Assembly: GCA_963782475.1 (NCBI GenBank)
Contig: CAWAJW010000012.1
Span: forward strand, 1,116,001 to 1,180,000
Direction of reading: 5' to 3'
Origin: CAVQBP01 sp963782475
GTDB lineage: Bacteria > Bacteroidota > Ignavibacteria > Ignavibacteriales > Ignavibacteriaceae
DNA length: 64,000 bases
Under the pieces are notes generated by a model. It made no database searches. It saw only the letters and a program-made list of their open reading frames with translations, and was not told the DNA's origin. Positions 8,880 to 19,672 of the stretch are shown piece by piece. Both the position numbers and the translations under genes were made by a program. The stretch's first letter is position 1. Each line of letters begins with the position of its first letter.

Positions 8880-9905
8880 ATGTTTCTTTTTAAAAAATAT
8901 TTTAAGATCATGCATAATTATTTTTTAATGGTAATTTTCATCTCTTTACTCTTTATTCCTTCAACCTATTCTCAGAACGATCCTAAAGCAAAGCTGAATG
9001 AAGCCGAAGAATATTATAAATCGGCTCAATTTGATAAAGCTATTGATATATTAAACCAGCTTTCTGCTGATAGTACAAATGAAGAAGTTCAGAAAGAAGC
9101 GCTCCGGTTTTTGGGGAGATCATATACGGCAAAAGGATTATATGATAAAGCAAAAGATGCAATAATGAAATTACTTGAACTTGAACCGCCTATGGTAGTG
9201 TTTAATCCTGATTATGAACCGCCGGTATTTATGAAGTTATACTATGAGACACGCAAAGAATATTCAGGTTCTTACAAAGTTGAAAAACCTGATCCTGGGA
9301 TGAAAACCATGGCGATAATTGATTTTAAAAACCGTTCTGTCGATCATAAAACTCAATATGATCCGATGGAGCAGGGATTTGCCGATCTTATGATTAACCG
9401 GTTAAATAATTCAACTAATTTAAAAGTTGTTGAAAGGGAAAGGATCAACTGGATTTTAAATGAAATTAAAATGCAGAACCAGTATGATATGGAAGGAGCT
9501 GTCAGGCTGGGAAAACAGCTAGGCGTTCAAACCGTTCTCCTGGGAAGCTTTATAATTGTTGGTGATCAAATCTGGCTGGGTGCACGTCTTGTAAAGGTTG
9601 AAACCAGTGAAATTTTGCTAACTGATGAGGTAAAAGGAGACCTGGATAAATTTTTTGATTTGGTGGATCAGCTTGGGAAGAAGATTGCTGATAATATTAA
9701 TGTCACTTTAAAGAAAGAAACTCCAACCGATGTTTCACAAGCTCCTTCACTGGATGCTATCATGGCTTACTCAGTTGGTTTGAGCTATTTAGAAAGTAAT
9801 GATTATAAAAATGCTTACGATAAATTTGAAGAAGCATTAAAGATTGATCCAAATTATGAAAAAGCTAAATTGAAAGCTCAAAGCATAGCTCCTCTGGTTA
9901 ATTAA
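8880..9905 (+). CDS. TPR / CsgG-like outer-membrane-associated protein
   Basis: A 341-residue protein with a signal peptide ending near STYSQ (residue 31). Residues about 36-105 form TPR-like helices. Residues about 141-275 match the CsgG/FlgO/LpoB-like fold: MAIIDFKNRS, VVERERINWIL, GKQLGVQTVLLGSF, and WLGARLVKVETSEIL. A last TPR unit lies at about 295-335. CsgG-type proteins are periplasmic or outer-membrane proteins used in curli export or as cofactors of cell-wall synthases. It has no lipobox, unlike its paralogue downstream. It follows the kinase-PEGA gene by 51 bases on the same strand and belongs to the same likely operon. Confidence 0.8.
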   Translation: MFLFKKYFKIMHNYFLMVIFISLLFIPSTYSQNDPKAKLNEAEEYYKSAQFDKAIDILNQLSADSTNEEVQKEALRFLGRSYTAKGLYDKAKDAIMKLLELEPPMVVFNPDYEPPVFMKLYYETRKEYSGSYKVEKPDPGMKTMAIIDFKNRSVDHKTQYDPMEQGFADLMINRLNNSTNLKVVERERINWILNEIKMQNQYDMEGAVRLGKQLGVQTVLLGSFIIVGDQIWLGARLVKVETSEILLTDEVKGDLDKFFDLVDQLGKKIADNINVTLKKETPTDVSQAPSLDAIMAYSVGLSYLESNDYKNAYDKFEEALKIDPNYEKAKLKAQSIAPLVN

Positions 9906-9910
9906 TATGC

Positions 9911-9957
9911 CGTTAACATAAAATCTTAATCTTAATTTTACTCTTAATCTTAATCCT
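9911..9957 (+). repeat. Dispersed CTTAAT-rich repeat, copy A
   Basis: The intergenic segment holds CTTAATTTT-A-CTCTTAATCTTAATC (core 9931-9955) preceded by CGTTAACAT (9911-9919). The core matches the opposite strand at 36695-36719 in 23 of 25 positions, and the flank resembles one arm of that element. It has no coding potential. Confidence 0.55.
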
Positions 9958-9987
9958 TGTCTGAATATTAAATAGGTATTTAATACG

Positions 9988-11304
9988 ATGAATATAGAAA
10001 CAAAAACTCTAAGCCGTATATCATTAACAGTTTTATGTTTCTTGCCGATTATCCTTTTTTACTCATGCTCTTCCGGTTCAATTATGGATTATCCGGAAAT
10101 GTATAAAGGACAGGTCGACAATTGGATTAGACGGGCTGATGAAAACCCTTACGACCTTGATGCATTTAAACATTTGAGCATCTTATATATTCAGACTCAT
10201 CAGAATACACTGGCTCAAAAATATCTAAATAAAGCTATTAAGTTAAGTCCTGATGATCCTGAAGTTATTTTTTATAAAGGATTGAATCTGGAATTTTTTG
10301 GCAAACAAAATGAAGCTCTTGAATATTATAAAAAGTATTCCGGTATTCTTAAGGATTCTCCTTACAGGGAATTAATGGAAGGAAGATACTTATGGATAAA
10401 AAGACAGCAGGCATATTCCGATGTTGATTCATTAATAAAAAATGAAAAGGAACTCTCATCTAAAAACATTTCTGATAGTACGATGGCGGTTTTCCCGCTT
10501 ATTTATCAGGGAATTGACAAAGATTATGTTCCATTAAGCCGGGGTTTTAGTGAAATGGTAAGTATTGATCTGGCAAAAGTAAAAGCGTTAAAAGTCCTGG
10601 AAAGAGTAAGAATTCAAGCCGTATTGGATGAGCTTAAATTCGGGCAATCAGCTTTGGCGGAGCAATCTACGTCTCCTAGAGTAGGAAAACTTTTAGGTGC
10701 CGGAACAATCGTTTCAGGCGATTATGATGTAACAAGTAAAGGTGATTTCAAAATTGATCTCGGCTCATGGGATATAAGGGACAGTCAGAGAAAATCTTGG
10801 GTTAACAAATCGGGAGATCTAAAAGATTTTTTTACGCTGCAGAAAGAAGTTGTATTCGCTTTTCTTCAGAAAAACGGAATTGAATTAACAGAGGAAGAAA
10901 AGGAAGCAATTGCTCAAGTCCCTACTCAAAATTTACAATCATTCCTGGCCTTTTCTAAAGGTCTTATGCAGGAAGATGCGGGTGATTTTAAAAGTGCAGC
11001 CTCATCTTTCCGGAGAGCATCAGAATTGGATCCGCATTTTAAAGCTGCAAATGAAAAGCAGCAGACAACTCAGAGTTTGGGGAAAAGCAGCGGTAGCAAG
11101 GAACAATTAGTATCCAACCTGCGGGAAGAAGATCCTGCAATTAAAGGAGAAGAAATTAACCTTGTTCAAAATAGAAGTGAAGTAATTAATGGTAATGTAT
11201 TATCTAACTTTACCAGTGATGATTTTAATCGAACTCCGGCACAAGACAAGAAAAATTTAATTCCCCCTTTACCTAATCCTCCGCCTCCACCTCCTTTACA
11301 ATAG
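9988..11304 (+). CDS. TPR / CsgG-like lipoprotein with proline-rich tail
   Basis: A 438-residue lipoprotein; the lipobox is LFYSC with the modified Cys at about residue 27. Residues about 50-115 are TPR units, residues about 165-300 a CsgG-like domain (MAVFPLIYQG, VLERVRIQAVL, KLLGAGTIVSGDY), residues about 305-345 another TPR, and the end is a poly-proline tail (PPLPNPPPPPPLQ). It shares its domain order with the preceding gene, so the two are paralogues, one soluble or secreted and one lipid-anchored. A role in an outer-membrane assembly with the following beta-barrel protein is an inference from order. Confidence 0.8.
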   Translation: MNIETKTLSRISLTVLCFLPIILFYSCSSGSIMDYPEMYKGQVDNWIRRADENPYDLDAFKHLSILYIQTHQNTLAQKYLNKAIKLSPDDPEVIFYKGLNLEFFGKQNEALEYYKKYSGILKDSPYRELMEGRYLWIKRQQAYSDVDSLIKNEKELSSKNISDSTMAVFPLIYQGIDKDYVPLSRGFSEMVSIDLAKVKALKVLERVRIQAVLDELKFGQSALAEQSTSPRVGKLLGAGTIVSGDYDVTSKGDFKIDLGSWDIRDSQRKSWVNKSGDLKDFFTLQKEVVFAFLQKNGIELTEEEKEAIAQVPTQNLQSFLAFSKGLMQEDAGDFKSAASSFRRASELDPHFKAANEKQQTTQSLGKSSGSKEQLVSNLREEDPAIKGEEINLVQNRSEVINGNVLSNFTSDDFNRTPAQDKKNLIPPLPNPPPPPPLQ

Positions 11305-11369
11305 TCCCTACTAATTCAAAACAGATATTAAATAAAATTTAATTTAGACAAGTTCTGAGGAATCAGAAA

Positions 11370-12482
11370 ATGAAAATTTTTCTTCTCAATATCTTTTTAC
11401 TCTTTATATTCCTTACCGGAGTAAATTATTCTCAAGATTATTATACGGGAACAAACCGGTTTTCTTTTCGATTCTTACCGGTATTTGAAACCTGGAGCAT
11501 AAAAGGAAGTACCCATTTTTCCGAATTTACTAATATTATTTCGATGGGTTATTATCCTTCTCACAGTACAACCTTATTCTTTAATACTAAATATGCATCT
11601 GTTGGGGGGGAACTTAGCAATCTGAGCGGGCTTTCTGATTCTCAAATTTCATTAAAGCAAAGTTTTTCAAAATATAATCTGATAATTAATGCCGGTATTA
11701 ATTTACCCAGCGGAATAACAAAACTCTCGGCAAATCAGTTCGAGACAGTAAGGTTTTTAAGTCAGGATTTATTTGGAATGAGAACATCGAATTTTGGCGA
11801 GGGGACAAACATAATCTTAGGTGTTTCATGGATTCATCAGTTGTCGGATAATTATGTAGCAGGTTTAGGTGCTTCTTATCAGATCAAAACAGAATATCAG
11901 CCATTAAGCGATTTTAACGATAAATATAAGCCCGCAAACGAAATATCAATTACCGGGGGCTTAGATATAAAGTTAAGTGAAACTCAAACATTAACCGGTG
12001 ATATAATGAGTGTTTTTTTCGGCAATGATAAAGTGAGCGGAAATGAAGTTTTTTCGAGCGGCAGTATGACCGTCCTTGATGCAGTATATAAACAATACTT
12101 CGGATTCAACAGCCTGAATGCAATGATCTTATACAATATTATATCAGAAAAATATTTCGAAAATAATATTTTCTCTTCTAATATAACTTCAACTATTGAG
12201 AGCTTGAAATTAAATCCTAACAAATTTTATTTAAGTGCTGCTTTTAAGCAGCGATTCACATCCATATTTTCACTAAGCTATGGTATATATACTAGTATTT
12301 ACGAAAATACATCATCATTTTTTTCCAATTATACAATTTGGGGAATAAACCTTTCACCAAATTTCCAGGTTTCTTCTACAACAAATATTCCCATCTTTTT
12401 CAGGTATTCCATAGGGAATGGAAATGGTAAGCCGGTTTTAAATGGTCTGGCTTTTAACACGGGAATTAATATCGTTTTTTGA
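11370..12482 (+). CDS. Outer-membrane beta-barrel protein, unknown function
   Basis: A 370-residue protein with a signal peptide (to about NYSQ, residue 22) and no internal hydrophobic helix. The rest alternates polar and aromatic residues in strand-length blocks (FSFRFLPVFET, NIILGVSWIHQL, FYLSAAFKQRF). It ends in an aromatic residue (NIVF), the usual signal for outer-membrane barrel assembly. I cannot place it in a named family. It stands between the CsgG-like lipoprotein and the giant type IX cargo, with gaps of about 60 bases, so it may be the pore or surface partner of that set. Confidence 0.7.
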   Translation: MKIFLLNIFLLFIFLTGVNYSQDYYTGTNRFSFRFLPVFETWSIKGSTHFSEFTNIISMGYYPSHSTTLFFNTKYASVGGELSNLSGLSDSQISLKQSFSKYNLIINAGINLPSGITKLSANQFETVRFLSQDLFGMRTSNFGEGTNIILGVSWIHQLSDNYVAGLGASYQIKTEYQPLSDFNDKYKPANEISITGGLDIKLSETQTLTGDIMSVFFGNDKVSGNEVFSSGSMTVLDAVYKQYFGFNSLNAMILYNIISEKYFENNIFSSNITSTIESLKLNPNKFYLSAAFKQRFTSIFSLSYGIYTSIYENTSSFFSNYTIWGINLSPNFQVSSTTNIPIFFRYSIGNGNGKPVLNGLAFNTGINIVF

Positions 12483-12542
12483 TCCTGTTTCTTTTCAGAT
12501 AAAAATTCTAACATAATAAATATTATTCAGGGCTACCCATTA

Positions 12543-15500
12543 ATGAAATATTTTTTATTACCGATTTTGCTGATATTTTTAATATCTTCTGAAATGTTTT
12601 GCCAGGCTCCTGATTTTCTTTGGGTGAATAATGCAGGCAGCCCCGGTTCTACTACAGGTGAAAAAGTTGCAGTTGATAATAAAGATAATATTATTGTAAC
12701 TGGTTATTTCGATTCTACTATAACTTTCGGCACAACTGAACTTAGCAGTTATGGTGCAGATGATATCTTTATAGCAAAATATGATCCTTCAGGCAAGATT
12801 CTCTGGGCAACCCATGCCGGGGGCAATGATTATGATGAAAGTTACGGTATTGCAACTGATAAGTCCGGGAATATCTATATCACCGGCTCGTTTTCAATTT
12901 CTGCTGTATTTGATGCAGCTGCGGTTAGAAGCAACGGCGGTTCAGATGCATTTGTAGCCAAATATGATCCAAATGGAAGACTTATCTGGGTCAGGACAGG
13001 CGGCGGTCAATCATATGATATTGGTTACGGCATTGCAGTTGATAATGATGATAATGTTATTATTACAGGAAATTTTTCCAATTCTGCTGTATTTGGGAAT
13101 ATAAATCTCATCGGACATTTTCTCAATGAGATTTTTGTCGTAAAATATGATTCAGCCGGGAGTGTTCTATGGGCCCGAAGCGGAGCAGGCAGCGGCTTTA
13201 ATAATTACAGTTCCGGTGTTGCCACTAATAGCAATAACGATATTTTTATTACCGGTTCCATAGGCGATACTGTAACTTTTGATAACTTGACTGTTGTTTC
13301 ACTTGGAGTGTCAGATGCAATGGTTGCAAAGTATGATGCAAATGGTAATATAAGCTGGATAAAACAAGCCGGCGGTGCTGACAACTATGATTATTCAAGT
13401 GATATTTTTATAGATATAAAAGATAATATTTATTTTACAGGACAATTTTCCGGAACGGCTTCTTTCGGTAATGTCCAATTAACAAGTGCTGAAAATTCAG
13501 ATATATTTATTGCAAAATATAATTCCTCAGGAATACCGGTATGGGTTTCGCAGGACAGCAAATATCCTTCGAATTCAGGAATAGGAATCACTGCTGATAA
13601 TGCAGGAAATGTTTCTGTAATAGGTAATTCACTCTTAGGCGATTTTGATGATATCTATATAGGAAGATTTAATAAGAGTGGTATAAAAATCTGGAATACT
13701 ATTGCAGGAGGTAAATCCAATGATAGAGCCGGCGGTATTGCTATTGGAAGCAATGGTGATCTTGTTGTCTCGGGCAGTTTCTCTGATTCAGCAGCCTTCG
13801 GCTCAAAAAAAATAGTAAGTTTGGGTTATTCCGATGCTTTTTCAGGAAGGATTCCTGTACCTCAAATAAAATTTTCTCAAGATACATTAAATTTTAGTAA
13901 TGTTGCTCCTGGAGAAACGGTTATTAAAAATGTTTCCTATTCTAACTCAAGCAGAGCAGCTCTTCATATATTTAATAGTAATTTTGTTGACATTAATAAA
14001 CAATATAATATTCAGGGAAAAATAGTTGATACTGTTACTGCAGGTGGAAGCGGGAGTGTCGGCATAAAATTTTCGCCAAATATACTAGGCAGACTTTTTT
14101 CGGAATTAATAATTGAAAGCGATGCTCCTACTAGTCCCGATACTTTATTTATTTACGGGAATGCTGTAAATCCGGTATTCGGCTTTTCATCTGATACATT
14201 AAACTTTGGTAATGTTGACGTAAATAAAATTTCAACAAAAACTTTAACAATAAAAAATACCGGTTCAACTAATCTTTTTATAAGCAATTTTTCAATTTCC
14301 GGAACAGATAAAAATGATTTTAATCTCATCAATGCACCTCAACCTGATACTATTCCAACATTAACATCGAAAGATTTACTTATAGATTTTAAATCATCAG
14401 CTCCTGGTTTAAAAACAGCAAAACTAATACTTGAAAGTAATGTAATAGGTAATCCTGATACAATTTATTTAATTGGTACCGCCAGTATAGGAAATATAAA
14501 TCTTTCCAGTAATCAAATTAACTTTGGGAGCATAGATATAAATCATGATTCAATATCAGCACTAAAAATATCAAATAAAGGAACAGGCAGTTTAATATTA
14601 AGTAATTATTCTGTAATAGGTACAGACTCAAGCGATTTTACTGTAAACAGAAATGATCTTCCTGATACCATTTCATCTGGTAAATCTATAAATATCAGCA
14701 TAAAATTTACTCCTAAAACATCCGGAAATAAAAATGCACTGCTATTGATATTGAGTAATTCTGCTGCCGGAACCGACACAGTTAGATTATCTGGCAAAGG
14801 CGCTTCACCAATAACTGTAGAAATACCTTCGATAAATAATGTAGGTCAAAACACTAATCTGATAGCTAATCCGCCGCGGGGTTTTAATTTTACCAGCAAT
14901 AAGTTATACTATAGAAGAACAGGTGAAAGTGCTTACCAGCAGACAGATTTAATATTATCAAACAACACATTTACTGGAGTAATCCCGGCATCATATTCAA
15001 CAATCAGGGGTATACAGTATTACATTGTATTTTCAGAACCGGATTATACGTTAACCTATCCGGCAAATGACCCGGTAAATAATCCGGCTTATATTTCTGT
15101 AAGTGTACCGGAGTATACATACCCTTCAGCAATAAAGAATTCTGTTTATCAGATGATTTCTATCCCATTGTTTATATCAAATCCGGTAATAGATTCTGTA
15201 TTAACTGGCAGTTATGGTGCGTATGATAACACTAAGTGGCGTGTCCTAAGGTGGAACTCTATAACAAATTCCTACAATGAATATCCGAATTTAAATGAAG
15301 AACTGGTACCGGGAAATGCTTTCTGGCTTATAGAGAATGAGGGGAAAAGTTTCTCTATAAAGAATGCAGCAACCATATCATCAGGGAGGTATAATGTAAA
15401 CCTTCAGCCGGGTTGGAACCAGATAGGCGATCCATACGCCATTCGCTGTAGATTGGGATAGTGTTATAAACTCAAACCTGGTTCAGCTTCCAATACACTG

Positions 15501-16389
15501 GAATGCAGACATAGAAGATTATGAAATAAATCAGAAAGTCTTGCAGCCTTGGGATGGTTACTGGGTCTATAATCCTGATACTGGATTTATACCGATAACG
15601 TTCCGACCGGTTGGAAGTAGCGGCGTTCCAAAGAGTAAGAAAGATGAACTAAAGAGGGATGAATTCTTAATACAGCTAAAAGCTGGAATAGAGAATACAA
15701 ATATTATTGATGAAGAAAATTATATAGGAATGCTGGAAACTGTAAACGAAAAGAAGACCGATGTATTAGCTCCGCCGTCAATATCCGGGAATCTGAATTT
15801 TAATATAGCTGCAGGGGATACAGAATATGCTGAAAAAATAGTTCCTCCGTCAAAGGATGGAGCTTATTGGGATATAAAGTTAAGCTCAAATCAAAAGAAT
15901 AAAAACTTAATAGTAGAACTTGATACAACGGCAATGCCGGCTGGTTTTAAGTTATGGTTTTTAGACATGAAGAGGAAAGTATCGTTGCCAATAAATGAAG
16001 ATAAAATCAGCATACCATTGCCACAGGATGGAAAAGGAAGTTACAGGTTAATCGTGGGTAATGAAGGGTATGCAAAACAGCATTCGGAAAATATCCCGCT
16101 GGTGCCGTTGGAGTATTACTTATCTCAAAATTATCCGAATCCATTTAACCCTTCGACAAATATAAACTATCAGTTAAAAGAATTAAGCAGTGTATCTTTA
16201 GAAATATTTAATATTGTAGGACAGCAGATTAAGGTATTGTTAGATAACCAGATTCAAAACCCCGGGCAATACAGGGTAAGCTGGGATGGAACCAATCAAG
16301 CCGGGAGCAGAGTAGCCACAGGTGTTTACATTTACAGGCTAAGAGCCAATAGCTTTGTAAGCAGTAAAAAGATGATCCTTTTAAAATGA
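12543..16389 (+). CDS. Giant type IX cargo: SBBP propeller, three HYDIN-like repeats, sorting domain (frameshifted)
   Basis: Removing one base near 15440 (after GDPYA, before FAVDWDSV) joins two frames into about 1281 residues. It has a signal peptide (to MFCQ), then about eight SBBP-type propeller repeats with the pattern DNKDNIIVTGYF and FIAKYDPSG (residues about 25-440). Three choice-of-anchor-D/HYDIN-like Ig domains follow (LNFSNVAPGE, LNFGNVDVNK, INFGSIDINH). After an Ig-like region, the C-terminal type IX sorting domain carries NYPNPFNPSTNINY and ends KKMILLK. It should be exported by type IX secretion and shown at the cell surface. It closes the block that starts with the contractile-injection genes. 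The indel does not disturb the domain order. Confidence 0.85.
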
Positions 16390-16410
16390 TAATGTCAACT
16401 AGTAAAAAAA

Positions 16411-17064
16411 ATGACACGTATCCTCGAAAGAAAATTTTCTAAAGAAAGAACTCAAAAAAATTTTGCTCCGGTTTCTAAATTTTATGATTTCTGGGCAAAG
16501 ATTACCGAGAGCAAAGCAATAGATTCTGCTCTTAACAATGTTGAACCAATTGTTAACGGTAATATTCTTGATATTGGTATCGGGACTGGAGATATGTTTT
16601 ATAAAATTGTTCCTTTTAATAAGAAAGGCAATAATATCGGATTGGATATTTCGCCTCAAATGATCTGGAAAGCAAAAAGAAAAATGAACAGGAATCAAAC
16701 CTCAAATATAAGCTTTATCATGGGAAACGCTTTTTATCTGCCGTTTGATGATAATAGCTTTGATTATATTTTTTCCAGTTATGTATTTGATCTTTTCCCT
16801 GAAAGTGAATTTTTAAATGTTACTAAAGAAGTTAATAGGGTACTGAAGGAAAACGGTAAAGTAGTAATAATTACAATGTCGTTCGGAAATAAGTGGTATA
16901 ATAAATTATGGTTTTTAATTGCTAAATATTTTCCAAGCATTTTAACTAATTGCAGGCCGGTAGATCTAAAGCCGTATTTTTTTAATGCTTTTAAAGATGT
17001 TAAGGCTGCTGTTATATCACAAAATACTTTCCCAAGTGAAATAATAACAGCAGCTAAAATGTAA
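16411..17064 (+). CDS. Class I SAM-dependent methyltransferase
   Basis: A 217-residue protein with the Rossmann methyltransferase motifs: ILDIGIGTGDM (motif I), GLDISPQM (motif II), MGNAFYLPFDDNSFDYIFSS (motif IV region) and EVNRVLKENGKVVIITM (motif V/VI). The pattern is that of the UbiE/COQ5-like small-molecule methyltransferases. The substrate cannot be told. It starts only 21 bases after the type IX cargo gene and ends 15 bases before the convergent end of acr3. Methylation of arsenite (ArsM) is a tempting thought because of the neighbour, but the conserved ArsM cysteine pattern is not evident, so I do not call it arsM. Confidence 0.75.
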   Translation: MTRILERKFSKERTQKNFAPVSKFYDFWAKITESKAIDSALNNVEPIVNGNILDIGIGTGDMFYKIVPFNKKGNNIGLDISPQMIWKAKRKMNRNQTSNISFIMGNAFYLPFDDNSFDYIFSSYVFDLFPESEFLNVTKEVNRVLKENGKVVIITMSFGNKWYNKLWFLIAKYFPSILTNCRPVDLKPYFFNAFKDVKAAVISQNTFPSEIITAAKM

Positions 17065-17079
17065 CTAATCGAATCCGCT

Positions 17080-18150
17080 TTAAACTGCTTTTCCTGTTTC
17101 TATTCTCTCCTCTTTGAAGAATCTCTTTTGAAAATAAAACGAAACATTAACAAGAGAAATTAAAACGGGGACTTCAATTAAAGGCCCGATCACAGCAGCA
17201 AAAGCTTCACCGCTGTTAATTCCGAACACAGCAATTGCTACCGCAATTGCTAATTCAAAATTATTACTTGCAGCAGTAAATGATATTGCTGCAGTTTTTG
17301 AATAATCTGCCCCTGACTTTTTCCCCATATAAAATGAAACCATAAACATAACTATAAAATAGATTACCAGCGGAATTGCAATTCTTATAACATCTATTGG
17401 AATCTTAATAATATATTCTCCTTTTAAAGAGAACATCACAAAAATGGTAAATAGCAGGGCAATCAAAGTTATAGGACTTATTTTAGGGATAAACTTCTTT
17501 TCATACCATTCTTTTCCTCTTATCTTCAAAATAGAAAACCTGGTGATCATACCGCCAAAGAATGGAATTCCCAGGTAAATTAATACGCTCTCTGCAATTT
17601 GTCCGATTGTAATATCGACAGCAAACGATTTTAACCCCAGCCAATGCGGCAACAGAGTAATAAAGATATAAGCATACACTGAAAAAAATAAGATTTGAAA
17701 AATTGAATTTAATGCTACCAGCCCTGCAGCATATTCAGTATCGCCCTTCGCAAGTTCATTCCAAACAATTACCATTGCAATGCATCGTGCTAAACCGATC
17801 AATATTAAGCCTGCCATATATTCAGGATAATTTTGAAGAAAAAGGATTGCCAGAAAAAACATTAATACAGGTCCGATAATCCAATTTTGAATAAGAGAGA
17901 GAGAGAGAATTCTCAGATTTTTGAATACTTCATGGAGTTCTTCATACTTTACTTTTGCAAGGGGAGGGTACATCATCAAAATTAAGCCAATTGCTATTGG
18001 AATATTAGTTGTGCCTCTTTGAAATAAATTCCAGAAGTCTACTATTCCCGGGAATTTATAACCGGAAAAAATACCGGCAATCATAGAAAAAAAAATCCAC
18101 AGAGTCAGGTATCTATCCAGGAATTTTAATTTCTTTATCGGAACATTCAA
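17080..18150 (-). CDS. acr3: Acr3-type arsenite efflux permease
   Basis: A 356-residue membrane protein with about ten hydrophobic helices. It has the Acr3 signature GLARCIAMVIVWNELAKGD in the fourth helix region, including the conserved Cys needed for arsenite transport, and ASNNFELAIAVAIAVFG in the ninth helix region. It exports As(III) across the inner membrane using the membrane potential or a proton antiport. It is the last gene of the ars operon, three bases after the arsC stop. Length and motifs fit the family well. Confidence 0.93.
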   Translation of the reverse strand: MNVPIKKLKFLDRYLTLWIFFSMIAGIFSGYKFPGIVDFWNLFQRGTTNIPIAIGLILMMYPPLAKVKYEELHEVFKNLRILSLSLIQNWIIGPVLMFFLAILFLQNYPEYMAGLILIGLARCIAMVIVWNELAKGDTEYAAGLVALNSIFQILFFSVYAYIFITLLPHWLGLKSFAVDITIGQIAESVLIYLGIPFFGGMITRFSILKIRGKEWYEKKFIPKISPITLIALLFTIFVMFSLKGEYIIKIPIDVIRIAIPLVIYFIVMFMVSFYMGKKSGADYSKTAAISFTAASNNFELAIAVAIAVFGINSGEAFAAVIGPLIEVPVLISLVNVSFYFQKRFFKEERIETGKAV

Positions 18151-18153
18151 TTT

Positions 18154-18594
18154 TTATACCTCAATTTGATTTAGTTCCTTCACCCACTTTTCTAATTTCA
18201 TTTTTATTCCATCACGTATAATTCTTGTCCCGGCCAGTTTTTCTTCATAAGTCCCTTGAATAGCTGATGGATCCTTAAAACTCCAGTGTAAAGTTTTTTT
18301 AGCAGAAGGGAATATCGGGCAGCGCTCAGAATTTGCCTCGTCACAGACAGTTACAACATATTCATATCTTTTACCCAGTTTGAAAAAATCAAATACTGAT
18401 TTTGTATTATTTTTTGAGAGGTCAAGGCCTACTTCTTTCATAACATCAACAACAATAGGATTTAATTTTCCCGGTTCTAAGCCGGCACTCTCTGCAGAAA
18501 ATTTTTCATTTCCGATATGATTTAAAAAAGCCTCGGCCATCTGGCTTCTTGCACTATTGTGAACGCATACAAAAAGCACTTTCATTCTTTCCAT
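18154..18594 (-). CDS. arsC: Arsenate reductase, thioredoxin-coupled type
   Basis: A 146-residue protein of the low-molecular-weight phosphatase fold. The P-loop is CVHNSARS with nucleophile Cys 10. The two resolving cysteines, Cys 84 and Cys 92 in VCDEANSERCP, match the Cys10/82/89 relay of the Staphylococcus aureus pI258-type enzyme. HWSFKDPS supplies the catalytic Asp loop. It reduces As(V) to As(III), which Acr3 then exports. The relay needs thioredoxin; a small thioredoxin-like protein is coded two genes upstream in the same operon. Confidence 0.95.
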   Translation of the reverse strand: MERMKVLFVCVHNSARSQMAEAFLNHIGNEKFSAESAGLEPGKLNPIVVDVMKEVGLDLSKNNTKSVFDFFKLGKRYEYVVTVCDEANSERCPIFPSAKKTLHWSFKDPSAIQGTYEEKLAGTRIIRDGIKMKLEKWVKELNQIEV

Positions 18595-18610
18595 ATTGCC
18601 TCTTATTGAT

Positions 18611-19672
18611 TTAAAAAATTATATTAAATAAAAATCCGACAATAATAATTCCTGTTCCAACAATTCCGATAAAAGCTAAAATTAAAGGCAGTTTCAATAC
18701 TTTTCGCAAAATGATGGTTTCCGGTAATGATAACCCGATTACACTCATCATAAATGCAAGAGTAGTTCCTATGGAAGCACCTTTTTCAAACAGCGCCTGA
18801 ACAATCGGAATAATTCCTGCAGCATTTGAATACATTGGAATTCCAAGTATTACTGCAAACGGAACAGACCACCAGACCTTAGCCCCCATTATCCCCGCCA
18901 TGAAATTTTCCGGTATATAACCATGGATACCCGCTCCGACTGCAATACCAAGCAGGATAAAAATCCAAACTTTCCCCAGAATTTCTTTAACCTGTTGAAA
19001 ACCTGATTCAATTCTATCTGAAAAGTTTAATTTGAATTCTTCTGTTTCAATTGATGCTTTCTGCAAATTATAAACCCAGTCCTCCACATACTTTTCAAGC
19101 TTTAACTTTCCGATTACATACCCTGAAAAAATTGCTATAACAAGCCCGGTTGTTATATATATTGCCGCGGTTTTCCATCCGAATAACCCGAACAGTAATA
19201 TTACTGCCACTTCATTGATCATCGGCGCAGAAATTAAAAATGAAAATGTTACACCGAGAGGAACACCTGCTTGTATAAATCCGATGAATAAAGGGATTGC
19301 AGAACAGCTGCAGAATGGTGTGACAATTCCCAACAAACCTGCACTCACATTACCGGCAGCTACTGATTTTCCACCCAATATTTTTTGAGTCTTTTCGGGA
19401 GAAAAATATGTCCTGATAATTCCAACTATAAATACAATCAGGACAAGAAGAAGGAGAACTTTCGGAGCTTCATAAATAAAGAAATAAACAGCGTCTGTAT
19501 ATCTTTTACCATTCTCTAAACCTGATAATTCATATACCAGGAATCGGGCTATATTTTCCAGGTTCAGATATATGGTTATCCAAACCGGCAGCAATAATAA
19601 GGGAAAAATTATTTTAGAATTTATAAACCGTTTTCCAGAAACTGCCGGCTTTTCTTTTATACCGCTAAGCAT
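18611..19672 (-). CDS. ArsP/YraQ-family permease (DUF318)
   Basis: A 353-residue membrane protein with about eight to ten helices and the family hallmark TPFCSCSAIPLFIG. Other conserved blocks are SAPMINEVAVIL and GIPMYSNAAGIIPI. Members include ArsP, an exporter of trivalent organoarsenicals, and uncharacterised permeases found beside ArsR regulators. It overlaps the upstream thioredoxin gene by eight bases, so the two are likely translationally coupled. The paired CxC motif may be a metalloid site. Substrate specificity cannot be read from the sequence. Confidence 0.85.
   Translation of the reverse strand: MLSGIKEKPAVSGKRFINSKIIFPLLLLPVWITIYLNLENIARFLVYELSGLENGKRYTDAVYFFIYEAPKVLLLLVLIVFIVGIIRTYFSPEKTQKILGGKSVAAGNVSAGLLGIVTPFCSCSAIPLFIGFIQAGVPLGVTFSFLISAPMINEVAVILLFGLFGWKTAAIYITTGLVIAIFSGYVIGKLKLEKYVEDWVYNLQKASIETEEFKLNFSDRIESGFQQVKEILGKVWIFILLGIAVGAGIHGYIPENFMAGIMGAKVWWSVPFAVILGIPMYSNAAGIIPIVQALFEKGASIGTTLAFMMSVIGLSLPETIILRKVLKLPLILAFIGIVGTGIIIVGFLFNIIF

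Noticed and set aside
16411..17064. Methyltransferase next to acr3 as an arsenite methyltransferase (arsM)
   Set aside because: It is on the other strand, follows a type IX cargo gene by 21 bases, and lacks a visible ArsM cysteine set.
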